Below, in pieces: positions 1-8,296 of a stretch of DNA of 53,529 nucleotides. The notes below the pieces were generated by a model that was not told where the DNA came from, searched no databases, and saw only the letters and a program-made list of their open reading frames with translations. The stretch comes from Alphaproteobacteria bacterium (GTDB lineage Bacteria; Pseudomonadota; Alphaproteobacteria; Rhizobiales; Aestuariivirgaceae). A program made the translations under genes and the position numbers. Numbering within the stretch: position 1 is the first letter of the stretch; every line of letters begins with the position of its first letter. The DNA lies in NCBI GenBank assembly GCA_024640405.1, contig JAHEFB010000029.1, positions 1 to 53,529 on the forward strand, given 5' to 3'.

Positions 1-340
1 TTGCCTTTTCGACCAGCGCCTTGAATGCGTCTGGCTCGCGTACGGCAATATCGGACAGGACTTTACGGTCGACTTCGACACCGGCTTTGCCGAGGCCCTC
101 GATAAATCGGCCATAGGTCATGCCCAGTTCACGGCATGCAGCGTTGATGCGCTGAATCCACAATGAACGGAAATTGCGTTTCTTGCGGCGTCTGTCGCGA
201 TAGGCGTACTGGCCTGCCTTTTCCACGGCCTGGACGGCTGTGCGGAACACGTTCTTGCGGCGGCCATAATAGCCTTTGGCTGACTTCACTACTTTACGGT
301 GACGCGCATGAGCGGTCACACCACGTTTAACTCGTGCCAT
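1..340 (-). CDS. rplT: 50S ribosomal protein L20, C-terminal end cut by the window
   Basis: This is large-subunit ribosomal protein L20, which binds 23S rRNA and is needed for early 50S assembly. Reading leftward from an ATG at 338-340, the product begins [16 protein letters not shown] and continues with the very basic helical arm typical of L20. About 113 codons lie in the window. The family is about 117-120 residues long, so only the last few residues are missing. It follows rpmI by 25 bp on the same strand and should be co-transcribed with it. infC, which often precedes rpmI in other bacteria, is not upstream here. Identification is secure. Confidence 0.97.
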   Translation of the reverse strand, partial: MARVKRGVTAHARHRKVVKSAKGYYGRRKNVFRTAVQAVEKAGQYAYRDRRRKKRNFRSLWIQRINAACRELGMTYGRFIEGLGKAGVEVDRKVLSDIAVREPDAFKALVEKA

Positions 341-365
341 TTTTCGGGTAACTCCTTGCGTACCG

Positions 366-563
366 TTAGCGGTTGGGCATAAAGCCCTTGATGATCTTCG
401 CGTCCGCATCCGTGAGGATTGTCGTACCGCGCTGATTGCGGATGAATTTGTTCGACCGCTTGATCATGCCGTGGCGTTTACCGGCCTGTGCCGATTTCAC
501 CTTGCCGCTTGCGGTGAAGCTGAAACGCTTCTTGCAAGACGCTTTCGTCTTCATTTTGGGCAT
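366..563 (-). CDS. rpmI: 50S ribosomal protein L35
   Basis: This is ribosomal protein L35, a small basic protein of the large subunit. The product is 65 residues, the normal family length. It starts [14 protein letters not shown] and carries the conserved [18 protein letters not shown] stretch. An upstream in-frame extension to 626 exists but lacks family similarity, so the ATG at 561-563 is taken. It is the first gene of the rpmI-rplT pair. Its promoter should lie in 564-839, which it shares with the divergent glutamine synthetase-family gene. Confidence 0.97.
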   Translation of the reverse strand: MPKMKTKASCKKRFSFTASGKVKSAQAGKRHGMIKRSNKFIRNQRGTTILTDADAKIIKGFMPNR

Positions 564-622
564 TTTGCTGTCTCCATTGTGCTCACGACGGTGGTTTTCC
601 GGTTCAAAGTCTCTGCCAAGGT

Positions 623-656
623 GCACTTCGTGCAGCAGCCGGTAAGGCCTTGCCTC
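623..656 (+). repeat. Partial copy of dispersed repeat family A
   Basis: The stretch holds the hairpin core GCACTTCGTGC (623-633) followed after a variable spacer by GGCCTTGCCTC (646-656). The same two blocks occur in the same order and spacing inside the full repeat at 2230-2398. It is read here as a degraded or partial third copy. It lies in the rpmI/glutamine synthetase intergenic region (564-839), in which I see no gene. Confidence 0.5.
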
Positions 657-839
657 GGGTCGCTCGGAACCTGATGAGCCGGTCGTTTGAGCTTGTTTTT
701 AAGCATTTAAACCGCCACGGCAGCCCACACTGGCCGGACGGTTCGTTCAAACGAGGTGGCTTATAGCCGTGATAGAACCACTTGGCAACACCTTCGACCA
801 CAACTTAAGCTCATCATCTGATGCAAACGGAGACAGGCA

Positions 840-2189
840 ATGACGGCAAGAACTGAAGTCGCGGAGTTTCTGGACAACAACCGCGACATTACCCATCTGG
901 ACACGGTCCTCATCGACCTGTGCGGCCAGGCCTACGGCAAGCGTCTGCCGCGCGCGCATATCGAAAAACTATATCAGAACGGCACCCCGGTTTGCGCGGC
1001 CATGAGCCTGGTCGATGTGCAGGGAAACACCGCCGATCCCATGGGGCACGGGTTTTCCGACGGCGATCCCGATGCCATCGTGCGGCCTGTCCCGGGGCGG
1101 CTCGTCAGGTCGCCCTGGGCTACCGGCCTGGCGCAGGTCCTGTGCGAACCGGAAGACGCGGCAACCGGCAAGCCGCTGTGGTTTGATCCGCGTACCGTAC
1201 TGAAACAGGTTGTCGACCGGTTTTCCGACCTGAACCTCACACCGGTCACGGCGGTAGAGCTTGAATTCTACTTCATCTCTGCCGAAAGGGATGAAGATGG
1301 TGCTCCACAGGCTGCCAAATCACCGCGAAATGACAGGCCTGAAACAGCCGGCAAAGTTCTGTCACTCGACAAGATGGATGAATTCGCACCGCTTATTGCG
1401 GCCATCGAAACCGCCTGCCAGACGCAGAACCTGCCTACGTCAACCATGATCTCCGAATACGGCCCCGGGCAATTCGAAATCAACCTCGAACATGGCGACG
1501 ACCCGGTGAAGGCCTGTGATGACGCGGTTCTGTTGCGCCGCTGCATCACGTCGCTAGCCCGCGCCAACGGCCTGGATGCTACCTTCATGTCGGTGCCGTT
1601 TCCGGGTCAATCGGGGTCCGGCATGCACATTCATGCCTCGCTGGCAAACGATGCCGGCAATATGTTCGACCCGGCTCGCAAGGAGTCGGATACGAAGCTG
1701 TCGGCCGCCATCGCCGGGCTCCAGGAAATACATGCTGAAGCCATGGCCATTTTTGCCCCGAACCTGAATGTCTACCGGCGCTATGTTGCCGACAACTTCA
1801 CGCCGGTGACGACTGACTGGGGAGACAACAACAGATCGGTTGCGTTCCGGATACCGTCAGGACCTGCATCGGCAAGGCGCATAGAACATCGCGCTGCCGG
1901 CGCAGAGGCCAATCCCTATCTGGTCATGGCCGCGGTTCTGGCCGGCATTCATCACGGTCTGACCAACAGGCTTGATGCGGGTGCGCGGTCCACCGGTAAT
2001 GTCGGCGCCGAAGTCGACCAGCTGTTGCCGCTCAGTTTGTGGCGGGCACTGGATGCAATCCGCAATGCCAAAATCCTTCCCGGCTATTTAGGGCCGGATT
2101 ACTGCCAAATATATGCAGAAGTGAAACAGGCGGAATTTGCTGCGTTCATGGAGACCATCTCGCGGCAGGAATATGACTGGTACTTGTAG
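840..2189 (+). CDS. Glutamine synthetase-family protein (gamma-glutamyl-polyamine synthetase-like)
   Basis: This is an ATP-dependent glutamate-amine ligase of the glutamine synthetase superfamily, 449 residues, soluble. N-terminal beta-grasp domain is followed by the catalytic barrel: metal-binding E140 and E142 in VELEFY, E206 and E213 in SEYGPGQFEIN, H263/H265 in GSGMHIHAS, and the nucleotide/glutamate segment RIPSGPASARRIEHR (337-351). The usual Lys-Pro opening the ATP-binding signature reads Val-Pro (252-253), as happens in PuuA-like relatives rather than in GlnA. No adenylylation-site tyrosine segment is evident at the C-terminus, which ends YDWYL. A gamma-glutamylpolyamine or similar amine substrate is likely, but no other puu gene is adjacent, so the substrate is inference. 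A purine-rich GGAGAC precedes the ATG. Confidence 0.85.
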   Translation: MTARTEVAEFLDNNRDITHLDTVLIDLCGQAYGKRLPRAHIEKLYQNGTPVCAAMSLVDVQGNTADPMGHGFSDGDPDAIVRPVPGRLVRSPWATGLAQVLCEPEDAATGKPLWFDPRTVLKQVVDRFSDLNLTPVTAVELEFYFISAERDEDGAPQAAKSPRNDRPETAGKVLSLDKMDEFAPLIAAIETACQTQNLPTSTMISEYGPGQFEINLEHGDDPVKACDDAVLLRRCITSLARANGLDATFMSVPFPGQSGSGMHIHASLANDAGNMFDPARKESDTKLSAAIAGLQEIHAEAMAIFAPNLNVYRRYVADNFTPVTTDWGDNNRSVAFRIPSGPASARRIEHRAAGAEANPYLVMAAVLAGIHHGLTNRLDAGARSTGNVGAEVDQLLPLSLWRALDAIRNAKILPGYLGPDYCQIYAEVKQAEFAAFMETISRQEYDWYL

Positions 2190-2229
2190 AGCAAGCCCAA
2201 GCAGATTGTTTCTGCCGCTCAAGATTCAA

Positions 2230-2398
2230 TTCCGCTCACGCCAGCAGCCTTCGGCTGCGCTCCGCTGGGGCGCACTTCGTGCGACGCGCGGTCGGCCTTG
2301 CCTCAACACTTCGTGCTTCGGAAGGGCGTTCATCACAACAGTAATTCAGGGTCGGAGAACGGCGCGAAGCACGAAGTGCTGAGTAAAGCTGTTCGACC
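2230..2398 (-). repeat. Dispersed repeat family A, full copy 1
   Basis: The roughly 169-bp non-coding block is, when reverse-complemented, closely similar along its whole length to 50060-50222. The shared landmarks in order are GGTCGAACAG, GCCGTTCTCC, GAAGCACGAAGTG, GAGGCAAGGCCGAC, GTCGCACGAAGTGCGCCCC, AGCGGAGCGCAGCCG and GTGAGCGGAA. Several short GCAC-GAA-GTGC tri-loop hairpins punctuate it. It fills nearly all of the gap between the glutamine synthetase-family gene and the antiporter. No open frame is shared between the copies. Confidence 0.85.
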
Positions 2399-2433
2399 GG
2401 GAAGAATGAACACCTAGATGTGAGCATGATTCA

Positions 2434-3684
2434 CTAAATCAAATCCGGCTCGCGTCCGACGCGTCTGGCAAGCGAAGCAACGGTCAGCCCCTGGACGATA
2501 ATTGAGAACAAGACGACCAGGTAGGTTGCGGTGAGGATTTCCGGCTTCCATTCGCTGGCCGGCAGGGAAAGCGCCAGTGCTACAGATATACCGCCCTTCA
2601 GGCCGCCCCACGTCATGATCGGCACCACGCCTTTGGAATATCCCCTGAACGGCGACAGAATGGCAATCGGCACGGCAACGGCCACAAGGCGTCCTGCAAG
2701 GGCCAGCCCGATCGCCGCCACCCCGGTGGTCATGGTATCCCAGTTGAAGGTTATGGCGAAAATTTCCACCCCGATGAGCAGGAACAATACCGCATTGAGC
2801 ATTTCATCGACCAGGGTCCAGAACACGTTCAGGTGCTTGCGGGTTTCTTCCGACATGCCGTACCTGACCCCTGTATTGCCAATAAACAGGCCCGCCACCA
2901 CGGCCATGATCGGTCCTGATATGTGCAGCGCGACGGCCAGTTCATAGCCGCCGAAAGCAAGACCCAGCGACAATAGTATCTCCAGCGGATAGTCGTCGAT
3001 GCGCTTCATTACCTGAAACACCAGCCAGCCCAGTACCGCACCGAGGATCGCGCCGCCCAGCGCTTCTTTTGCAAAGAACACCACCACGCCGGAAAAGCTC
3101 GGATCAGCGTGTGCACCGGCTGCCGGAAATGCCAGACCCACCAGCAGCAGGAACACGACATAGCCTACGCCATCATTGAACAGGCTTTCGCCGGCGATCT
3201 TGGTTTCCAGGGTCTTTGGCAACTCCGCCTGACGCAGGACGCCGATAACCGCGACCGGATCCGTCGGAGATATCAATGCACCAAACACCAGTGCTGCCAA
3301 CAACGGCATGGCCGTCAGCCAGTAGAAGCCAAGTCCGACAATGACGGTGGACAGGGTTACACCCAAGGTCGCCATCAGGGCTATCACCCAGGCTTCAGCA
3401 CGCAAATCCTCTATGTTTACATGGAGCGCACCGGCAAACAGCAACAGGCCCAACATGCCTTCCATCAGTGCCTGGGAAAATTCAATCCCGGCCACAAAAG
3501 CGGTTACGGCTTCCGCGATGTTGAGGAAAGGAAACAGCGCCTCCAGACCAATCACCGACAACGAGGCGAGGAAGGCAACCACAAGAATGCCGATTGCCGG
3601 AGGCAGTTTGAAAAACAGGTAGTTGATGGCGCCGAACCCGCCGGCAAATACGATCAGCAATGCTGCAATCTGCAAGGCGTTCAT
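2434..3684 (-). CDS. Na+/H+ antiporter, CPA1/NhaP-type
   Basis: This is an inner-membrane cation:proton antiporter of the CPA1 family, exchanging Na+ (or K+) for protons in pH and sodium homeostasis. From the ATG at 3682-3684 it has 416 residues with about 12 hydrophobic segments. It carries the two family hallmarks, SPTDPVAVIGVL (ion-site D142) and ESLFND (N170-D171). An in-frame TTG at 3711 would add nine residues. I prefer the ATG because the next residues run directly into the first membrane segment. No regulatory C-terminal domain is present. It stands alone on the minus strand between repeat A and the small secreted-protein genes. Confidence 0.9.
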   Translation of the reverse strand: MNALQIAALLIVFAGGFGAINYLFFKLPPAIGILVVAFLASLSVIGLEALFPFLNIAEAVTAFVAGIEFSQALMEGMLGLLLFAGALHVNIEDLRAEAWVIALMATLGVTLSTVIVGLGFYWLTAMPLLAALVFGALISPTDPVAVIGVLRQAELPKTLETKIAGESLFNDGVGYVVFLLLVGLAFPAAGAHADPSFSGVVVFFAKEALGGAILGAVLGWLVFQVMKRIDDYPLEILLSLGLAFGGYELAVALHISGPIMAVVAGLFIGNTGVRYGMSEETRKHLNVFWTLVDEMLNAVLFLLIGVEIFAITFNWDTMTTGVAAIGLALAGRLVAVAVPIAILSPFRGYSKGVVPIMTWGGLKGGISVALALSLPASEWKPEILTATYLVVLFSIIVQGLTVASLARRVGREPDLI

Positions 3685-3753
3685 GGTTCGCGGACCCCTG
3701 TTGGCTGACAATTTGTTGTAGCAGACAAAATCCCAATGCCAATACTGCTATGC

Positions 3754-3793
3754 TGCAAATCAAAATCGCCGCCGGATTGGTCCGGCGGCGATT
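3754..3793 (-). terminator. Rho-independent terminator of the first small secreted-protein gene
   Basis: A perfect 13-bp stem (AATCGCCGCCGGA at 3764-3776 pairing with TCCGGCGGCGATT at 3781-3793) has a 4-nt loop. On the minus strand it is followed by TTTTGATTT. It lies 36 bp past the stop of the gene at 3829-4197. Confidence 0.8.
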
Positions 3794-3828
3794 TGCATGG
3801 TCAATTCAAATGACTGCAGGCATCGAAA

Positions 3829-4197
3829 CTAACAGCCGCGATCCTCGACACAATTGTACCACCTGCGGGTTTCCCAGCCATGGCGGCGCGCGCAGCGGCG
3901 CTCAACGCGGCGACAGGCGCCGTATTCTTCGCGCTCACGCGCAGCCGCTGCAGCTGCGCCAAGCGCCAATGCACCGGCTGCAAGGCCAAGGCCGATACCC
4001 AGATTGCGGCGTCGGTCACTCCTGCGATTGCGACCTCTGCGCTTCTTCTTTGCGATCTTGTAACTGTCGTCGGACTTTGATGTGCTGACCGGCGCCTTGT
4101 TGAAAGCTTCCGGCGCGACCATCTTTGCGGATACCGCCTGTGAACCGGCCATCAGCATCAGTGTTGTCGCTGTGACGGCTAACAATTTCTTGACCAA
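3829..4197 (-). CDS. Small secreted Cys/Arg-rich protein, paralogue of the gene at 4386-4670
   Basis: I do not recognise a named family. The 122-residue product begins with a clear signal peptide (positive MVKK, hydrophobic core, SAVSA-like AVSAK cleavage region near residue 24). A Lys/Arg-rich linker (about 50-67), a Gly/Ala-rich hydrophobic segment (about 67-88) and a cysteine-bearing tail follow. The tail motif RRCARRHGW-x-T-x-RW-x-x-C is shared with the next gene. Four cysteines suggest disulfides outside the cytoplasm. The start is TTG, supported by AGGAG seven bases upstream; there is no ATG before the signal sequence. It has its own terminator and so probably its own transcript. Expected location is the periplasm or cell envelope. 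Confidence 0.75.
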   Translation of the reverse strand: MVKKLLAVTATTLMLMAGSQAVSAKMVAPEAFNKAPVSTSKSDDSYKIAKKKRRGRNRRSDRRRNLGIGLGLAAGALALGAAAAAAREREEYGACRRVERRCARRHGWETRRWYNCVEDRGC

Positions 4198-4326
4198 ATT
4201 CAGACTCCTGTCGTTGAGTTGATATCATTGCCAACTGGCGGCCGAGACAACACCCGTGGCTGTTCGGACATGACTACCCGTTCACTCGACCTAATTGTAA
4301 TTTGGGGGTGGGTTAACATTAACTTT

Positions 4327-4365
4327 GCACCGCCGGAACACTCCAGCGGCGCTTTGTGTTTTTTT
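4327..4365. other. Hairpin between the two small secreted-protein genes
   Basis: An 11-bp stem (4327-4337 with 4342-4352, loop ACAC) has A-C mismatches when read on the plus strand. On the minus strand these become G-U pairs, so the hairpin suits the minus transcript of the gene at 4386. The T-run (TTTGTGTTTTTTT, 4353-4365), however, is on the plus side. It may be a 3'-end stabilising hairpin or a weak bidirectional terminator. Confidence 0.45.
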
Positions 4366-4385
4366 GATGTTCGGACGATCAAAAA

Positions 4386-4670
4386 TCAGTAGCCACGACG
4401 ACGCATGCAGCGTTCCCAGCGCCATGTGTGCCAGCCGAACCGGCGTGCGCAACGGCGGGCTGAATGGCGATAGTGGCGGCCACCACGATAATCACCATCA
4501 TAATAACCATAATAGGCGCCGCCGCTTGCTATGGCAGCTGCAGCACCGAATGCGCCGAGGCCGATACCGATTTTCTCACCGGTACTCAGGGCGTTGGCCG
4601 GCGTGGCCATTGAGAACGCGATGGTGACGGCAGCGACGGTGGCGATTGCTGTGTTGCGAATTGTGGTCAT
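4386..4670 (-). CDS. Small secreted Arg/Trp-rich protein, paralogue of the gene at 3829-4197
   Basis: I do not recognise a named family. The product is 94 residues. A signal peptide with a typical ANA-L cleavage site (about residue 27) is followed by a Gly/Ala hydrophobic stretch (GIGLGAFGAAAAIASGG), a Tyr/Gly/Asp-rich spacer, and the tail RRCARRFGWHTWRWERC. The tail is nearly the same as in its neighbour, and the three-part plan is identical, so the two are tandem duplicates. It has two cysteines against four in the neighbour. Many aromatic and arginine residues in the mature part suggest binding to an anionic partner such as the cell wall, LPS or nucleic acid, but this is inference. It starts with ATG and stands on the minus strand 188 bp upstream of its paralogue. 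Confidence 0.75.
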   Translation of the reverse strand: MTTIRNTAIATVAAVTIAFSMATPANALSTGEKIGIGLGAFGAAAAIASGGAYYGYYDGDYRGGRHYRHSARRCARRFGWHTWRWERCMRRRGY

Positions 4671-4859
4671 GGATCTGTTTCCTCTTTTTCCTGTTGTGAT
4701 GTGTCTGGTTCAAGTCACATTTGATGTCACGGAAGATGACAGAAATGTAATCCACAGGATGTGCACTCCGTCACATTGCAGTTGCTGCGGTCGGGATCGG
4801 TTCGGTATACACACGGAAACCCCTTGACCGCTGACGCAACGTGAGACCCAATTCCTGAC

Positions 4860-6074
4860 ATGCCACTACAATCATCATCAGCAGCCCAGTGCGGCCTTGA
4901 CCCGACCCGGCTCACACGTATCGACGACTGGATGCAGCGTTACGTTGATCAGGGCAGGTTTCCGTTTGCCGCAACCCTGATTGCCCGCAAGGGACGAATT
5001 GCCTGGACAGGACATACCGGGTTTTCTGATATCGATGCTAGGACCGCCTATACACCCGATACTCTTGCACGCATCTATTCGATGACCAAACCGGTGACTT
5101 CAACAGCCTTCATGATGCTGTACGAACAAGGCCTTGTTCATCTCGATGACCCGATTAAGGAGTTCATTCCCGAGTTTGCAGATATTGAGGTGCTGGTGTC
5201 TGGCGCGAAAGGCATCGATCAGACCGAACCGGTGGCCACACCGGTGAGCGTGCACCATCTGCTCACTCATACATCAGGCCTCACATACGGTTTCAATCAG
5301 GACATGCTGTCCGAAACCTACACCGCCAACCGGCTGGATTTTGGTCAGCGCGCTGGTGGTCTTGCAGAAACCGTTAAACGCCTTGCCGGAGTGCCCTTGC
5401 TGTTTCAACCAGGGTCCCGCTGGCACTATTCCGTCGCTACAGATGTTGTCGGCAGAATAGTGGAAGTCGTCTCCGGGAAATCTCTGGACCGGTTTTTTGC
5501 CGACAATATTCTCGAGCCGCTCGAAATGAACGACACGTCATTCGTGGTGCCTTCGTCAAAACTGGGCAGGCTGGGGCCATGCTACGCGTTCGACCCGAAC
5601 GGCGGGATGCCGGTGTTTCCGACCGGATTCGGCGAGGGCGAAGTTGACACGTTTTCCGGCGGCGGCGGGTTGATCTCAACCGGACGCGATTATCTGCGGT
5701 TTGCTGAAATGCTCAGGCGCGGCGGCTCACTGGGCGATGTGCGCCTGCTGGGACCGCGGACAGTATCCCTAATGACCGCGAACCACCTTCCAGGTGGCGT
5801 TGATCTGGCCACACTGGGCCCCAGTGCATGGTGCGAAACTTCTTTCACCGGTGTTGGTTTCGGGCTGGGATTCGCGGTGAACCTGAGCCCGGCGCAGTCG
5901 ATGCTTTCAGCCAGCATCGGTGATTTCTCTTGGGGCGGCATGGCCAGCACCTATTTCTGGTGTGACCCGACAGAAGAAATGTCGGTCGTGTTCCTGACCC
6001 AGTTGCTGCCCTCCAGCTCGTGGCCGAACCGCAAGGAACTGCGTGCACTGGCCTATCAGGCAATCGTTGACTGA
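4860..6074 (+). CDS. Serine hydrolase of the beta-lactamase/family VIII esterase type
   Basis: This is a 404-residue penicillin-binding-protein-like serine hydrolase. The nucleophile motif is S74-M-T-K77 (SMTK), followed by the helix region PVTSTAFMMLYEQG. The second catalytic tyrosine is in WHYSVATDVVGR. YSV in place of Y-x-N is what family VIII carboxylesterases (EstB type) show, rather than true class C beta-lactamases. A late GFGLGFAV-type segment and the SWGGMASTYFW loop agree with that group. No signal peptide is visible, which favours a cytoplasmic esterase acting on small esters. It has its own upstream region (4671-4859) and converges on the acyl-CoA dehydrogenase gene. The natural substrate cannot be told from sequence. 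Confidence 0.85.
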   Translation: MPLQSSSAAQCGLDPTRLTRIDDWMQRYVDQGRFPFAATLIARKGRIAWTGHTGFSDIDARTAYTPDTLARIYSMTKPVTSTAFMMLYEQGLVHLDDPIKEFIPEFADIEVLVSGAKGIDQTEPVATPVSVHHLLTHTSGLTYGFNQDMLSETYTANRLDFGQRAGGLAETVKRLAGVPLLFQPGSRWHYSVATDVVGRIVEVVSGKSLDRFFADNILEPLEMNDTSFVVPSSKLGRLGPCYAFDPNGGMPVFPTGFGEGEVDTFSGGGGLISTGRDYLRFAEMLRRGGSLGDVRLLGPRTVSLMTANHLPGGVDLATLGPSAWCETSFTGVGFGLGFAVNLSPAQSMLSASIGDFSWGGMASTYFWCDPTEEMSVVFLTQLLPSSSWPNRKELRALAYQAIVD

Positions 6075-6138
6075 TACCAGTTCCACGTGCCGCAAAGGGT
6101 TATCGTACCATCTCCATCACTGCAGGCTTTTCTGCGTG

Positions 6139-7296
6139 CTACAATGAGCGTGCTATAAGCACTTTCATGATCTCGTTTGATCCACCGTAGATGCGTTCAA
6201 CACGGGCATCGCGATACATGCGCGAAATCGGATACTCGTCCATATACCCGTAGCCCCCGTGCAATTGCAGACACTTGTCGATGATCTTGCACTGCAGATC
6301 AGTCGTCCAGTATTTCGCCATTGAAGCGGTGGTTGCATCCAGTCCACCGTTCATATGCCGTTCAATGCAGTTATCGACAAAAACCTTTGCAATGGTTGCT
6401 TCTGTCTTGCATTCGGCGAGCACGAATTGGGAGTTCTGAAAATCGGCGATGGCTTTACCGAACGCCTTGCGCTGTTTGACATAGTCCAGCGTTACTTTGA
6501 GTGCGCGTTCAATGCGGGCAATGGCGTAAATTGCAATCAGTAGCCGCTCCTGCGGCAGTTGCTGCATGAGGTGCACAAACCCCTGGCCCTCTTCTGGGCC
6601 AAGCAGCGCATCCGCCGGTACACGGACATCATCGAAGAACAATTCCGATGTATCGTTTGATTTCATACCCACCTTGTCGAGGTTTCGTCCGCGTCTGAAA
6701 CCCTCAACATTGTCGGTCTCGATCACGAACAACGAAGTGCCCCTGGCACCTGCCGAGGGGTCTGTTTTGGTCACAACCAGGATGAGATTGGCCAGTTGTC
6801 CATTGGTGATGAAGGTCTTTGATCCGTTGATCACATAATGATTTCCATCACGCCTGGCGGTTGTCCTTACACCTTGCAGATCTGACCCGGCTCCCGGCTC
6901 CGTCATGGCAACTGCGGCTATGTATTCCCCGGTTGCCATTTTCGGCAGCCAGCGCTTTTTTTGCTCCTCAGAGCCGTAATGCTGGATGTAGGGAGCGACA
7001 ATTGCCGAATGCAACGGTCCCCCGAATCCGTCACATCCATGCAAATTTACCTGATAGGTTATGACGGCATCATGACCGAAATCGCCGCCGGGACCGCCAA
7101 ACTCTTCGGGAACAGCTGCACACAACAGCCCCGCCGAGCCGGCCTGTTGCCATATATCGCGATCAAAAACGCCTGCCTTTTCGAATTCGTCATAGCGCGG
7201 CGCCACTTCAGTCTCGAAAAATCTGCCGGCCTGTTCGGCGAGCATCTCATGGTCTTCGGCCATCCAGGCCGGTGCGGGCAGATCAAAAACACTCAT
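6139..7296 (-). CDS. Acyl-CoA dehydrogenase, long-chain (LCAD)-like
   Basis: This is an FAD enzyme that introduces the alpha-beta double bond into acyl-CoA in fatty-acid or branched-chain catabolism and passes electrons to ETF. At 385 residues it has the normal family length. It shows the flavin/acyl signature AMTEPGAGSDLQGVRTTA (130-147), the KQRKAFG helix segment, and the C-terminal IYGGSNEIMK. The position used by MCAD for its catalytic Glu is Gly here (IYGG). As in LCAD and isovaleryl-CoA dehydrogenase, the base is expected to be the Glu in LPQER (E250). The MerR-type regulator 214 bp upstream on the same strand suggests regulation by acyl-CoA or its metabolites. Confidence 0.92.
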   Translation of the reverse strand: MSVFDLPAPAWMAEDHEMLAEQAGRFFETEVAPRYDEFEKAGVFDRDIWQQAGSAGLLCAAVPEEFGGPGGDFGHDAVITYQVNLHGCDGFGGPLHSAIVAPYIQHYGSEEQKKRWLPKMATGEYIAAVAMTEPGAGSDLQGVRTTARRDGNHYVINGSKTFITNGQLANLILVVTKTDPSAGARGTSLFVIETDNVEGFRRGRNLDKVGMKSNDTSELFFDDVRVPADALLGPEEGQGFVHLMQQLPQERLLIAIYAIARIERALKVTLDYVKQRKAFGKAIADFQNSQFVLAECKTEATIAKVFVDNCIERHMNGGLDATTASMAKYWTTDLQCKIIDKCLQLHGGYGYMDEYPISRMYRDARVERIYGGSNEIMKVLIARSL

Positions 7297-7510
7297 AAAG
7301 ACTTGTCCGGTTCATGTAGTAACGAAGGAATTACTCATGATCCGGTTTTCTACACCCGCTCGGCAAGAAAAAAATACCACCGACCGCGCGATGGCATTGC
7401 AATTGCTGTAACTGCCGCTGCCGGGCTGGAGCGGGATGCGGTCAAATGATCCAATTTTACTGCAACTCGTTGTAGCGGCTTACAGCACCAGGCTCGACGC
7501 GTTTTTCAAC

Positions 7511-7948
7511 TCAGCTGGCTTTGGCCTTTACGGCATTGCCTTCGGTGCGCTCCTTCAGCATTCCGTCAACAATTTCGACGGTCCGCTTGAGATCCAGTAT
7601 CGCATCATCGAGTTCAACACGCTGTATCTCCAGCGCTTCCAGCCGTTCACGCATTTTGGTTGAAGCAACCCGAAGCTGAGTTAACTGTCCGTCGCGCAAA
7701 CTATAAAGGTCCAGCAATTCCTTGATTTCCTCAAGTGAAAAGCCAACCTTTTTGCCGCGCAGAATCAGTTTCAGGCGCGCCCTGTCACGATATGAAAACA
7801 GCCTGGTCCAGCCGCGCCGTGCAGGACTAAGCAGCCCTTTTTGCTCATAAAAACGCAAAGTCCTGGGCGTAACCTGGAATTCCTTGCACAACTCCGTAAT
7901 CGAATACGTTCGATCCCGGCCTTCACTCTCCCCCGGTTTAACAGCCAT
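7511..7948 (-). CDS. MerR-family transcriptional regulator
   Basis: This is a 145-residue DNA-binding activator of the MerR family. The winged helix-turn-helix occupies about residues 14-83 (YSITELCKEFQVTPRTLRFY, the RLFSYRDRARL wing, and the GFSLEEIKELLDLY helix). A long dimerising coiled coil (about 88-132) follows, with no cysteine metal-binding loop at the end. That excludes metal-sensing MerR/CueR types. It resembles the LiuR-like regulators that sit beside acyl-CoA dehydrogenase genes and control branched-chain or fatty-acid catabolism. The neighbouring LCAD-like gene fits this, but effector and operator are not shown. Confidence 0.88.
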   Translation of the reverse strand: MAVKPGESEGRDRTYSITELCKEFQVTPRTLRFYEQKGLLSPARRGWTRLFSYRDRARLKLILRGKKVGFSLEEIKELLDLYSLRDGQLTQLRVASTKMRERLEALEIQRVELDDAILDLKRTVEIVDGMLKERTEGNAVKAKAS

Positions 7949-8281
7949 GAGTCACCTTCCAGCCCGGTTTCAACCAGGCAATCAATGGATTTGCAGAATT
8001 GCGCCGTATTAACATCCGCCCACAACTTTTACTCGGGCAAACTTTACGTAGTATCAGAATGCGGCAAGAATTTTCTTGTTACAATCCGAGAAAAATATAA
8101 CGAACCGTGCCAAAAGTCTCATTTATGAGTTATCTGTACAACATTTGTTTATCACAGATCACAATTGCGTCAATACGCCCACTATATACTTTAGTCTGAT
8201 GATCGACACGTTCCCCAAGGCCGCGAGCTTACGATTCAGCAAACACAAAAAGTAAATCAATTGTCCATTATGGGGACAAGT

Positions 8282-8296
8282 TTAACTCGTTCTTAA
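8282..8296 (+). promoter_or_regulatory. CtrA-binding motif upstream of podJ-like gene
   Basis: TTAA-N7-TTAA reads exactly TTAACTCGTTCTTAA, the full consensus for the alphaproteobacterial cell-cycle regulator CtrA. It is about 108 bp before the start of the PodJ-like gene. A further TTAA half-site lies at 8306-8309. A GANTC (CcrM methylation) site is at 8333-8337, inside a small GGTGG/CCACC hairpin. The 455-bp gap 7949-8403 holds no gene. Confidence 0.65.
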
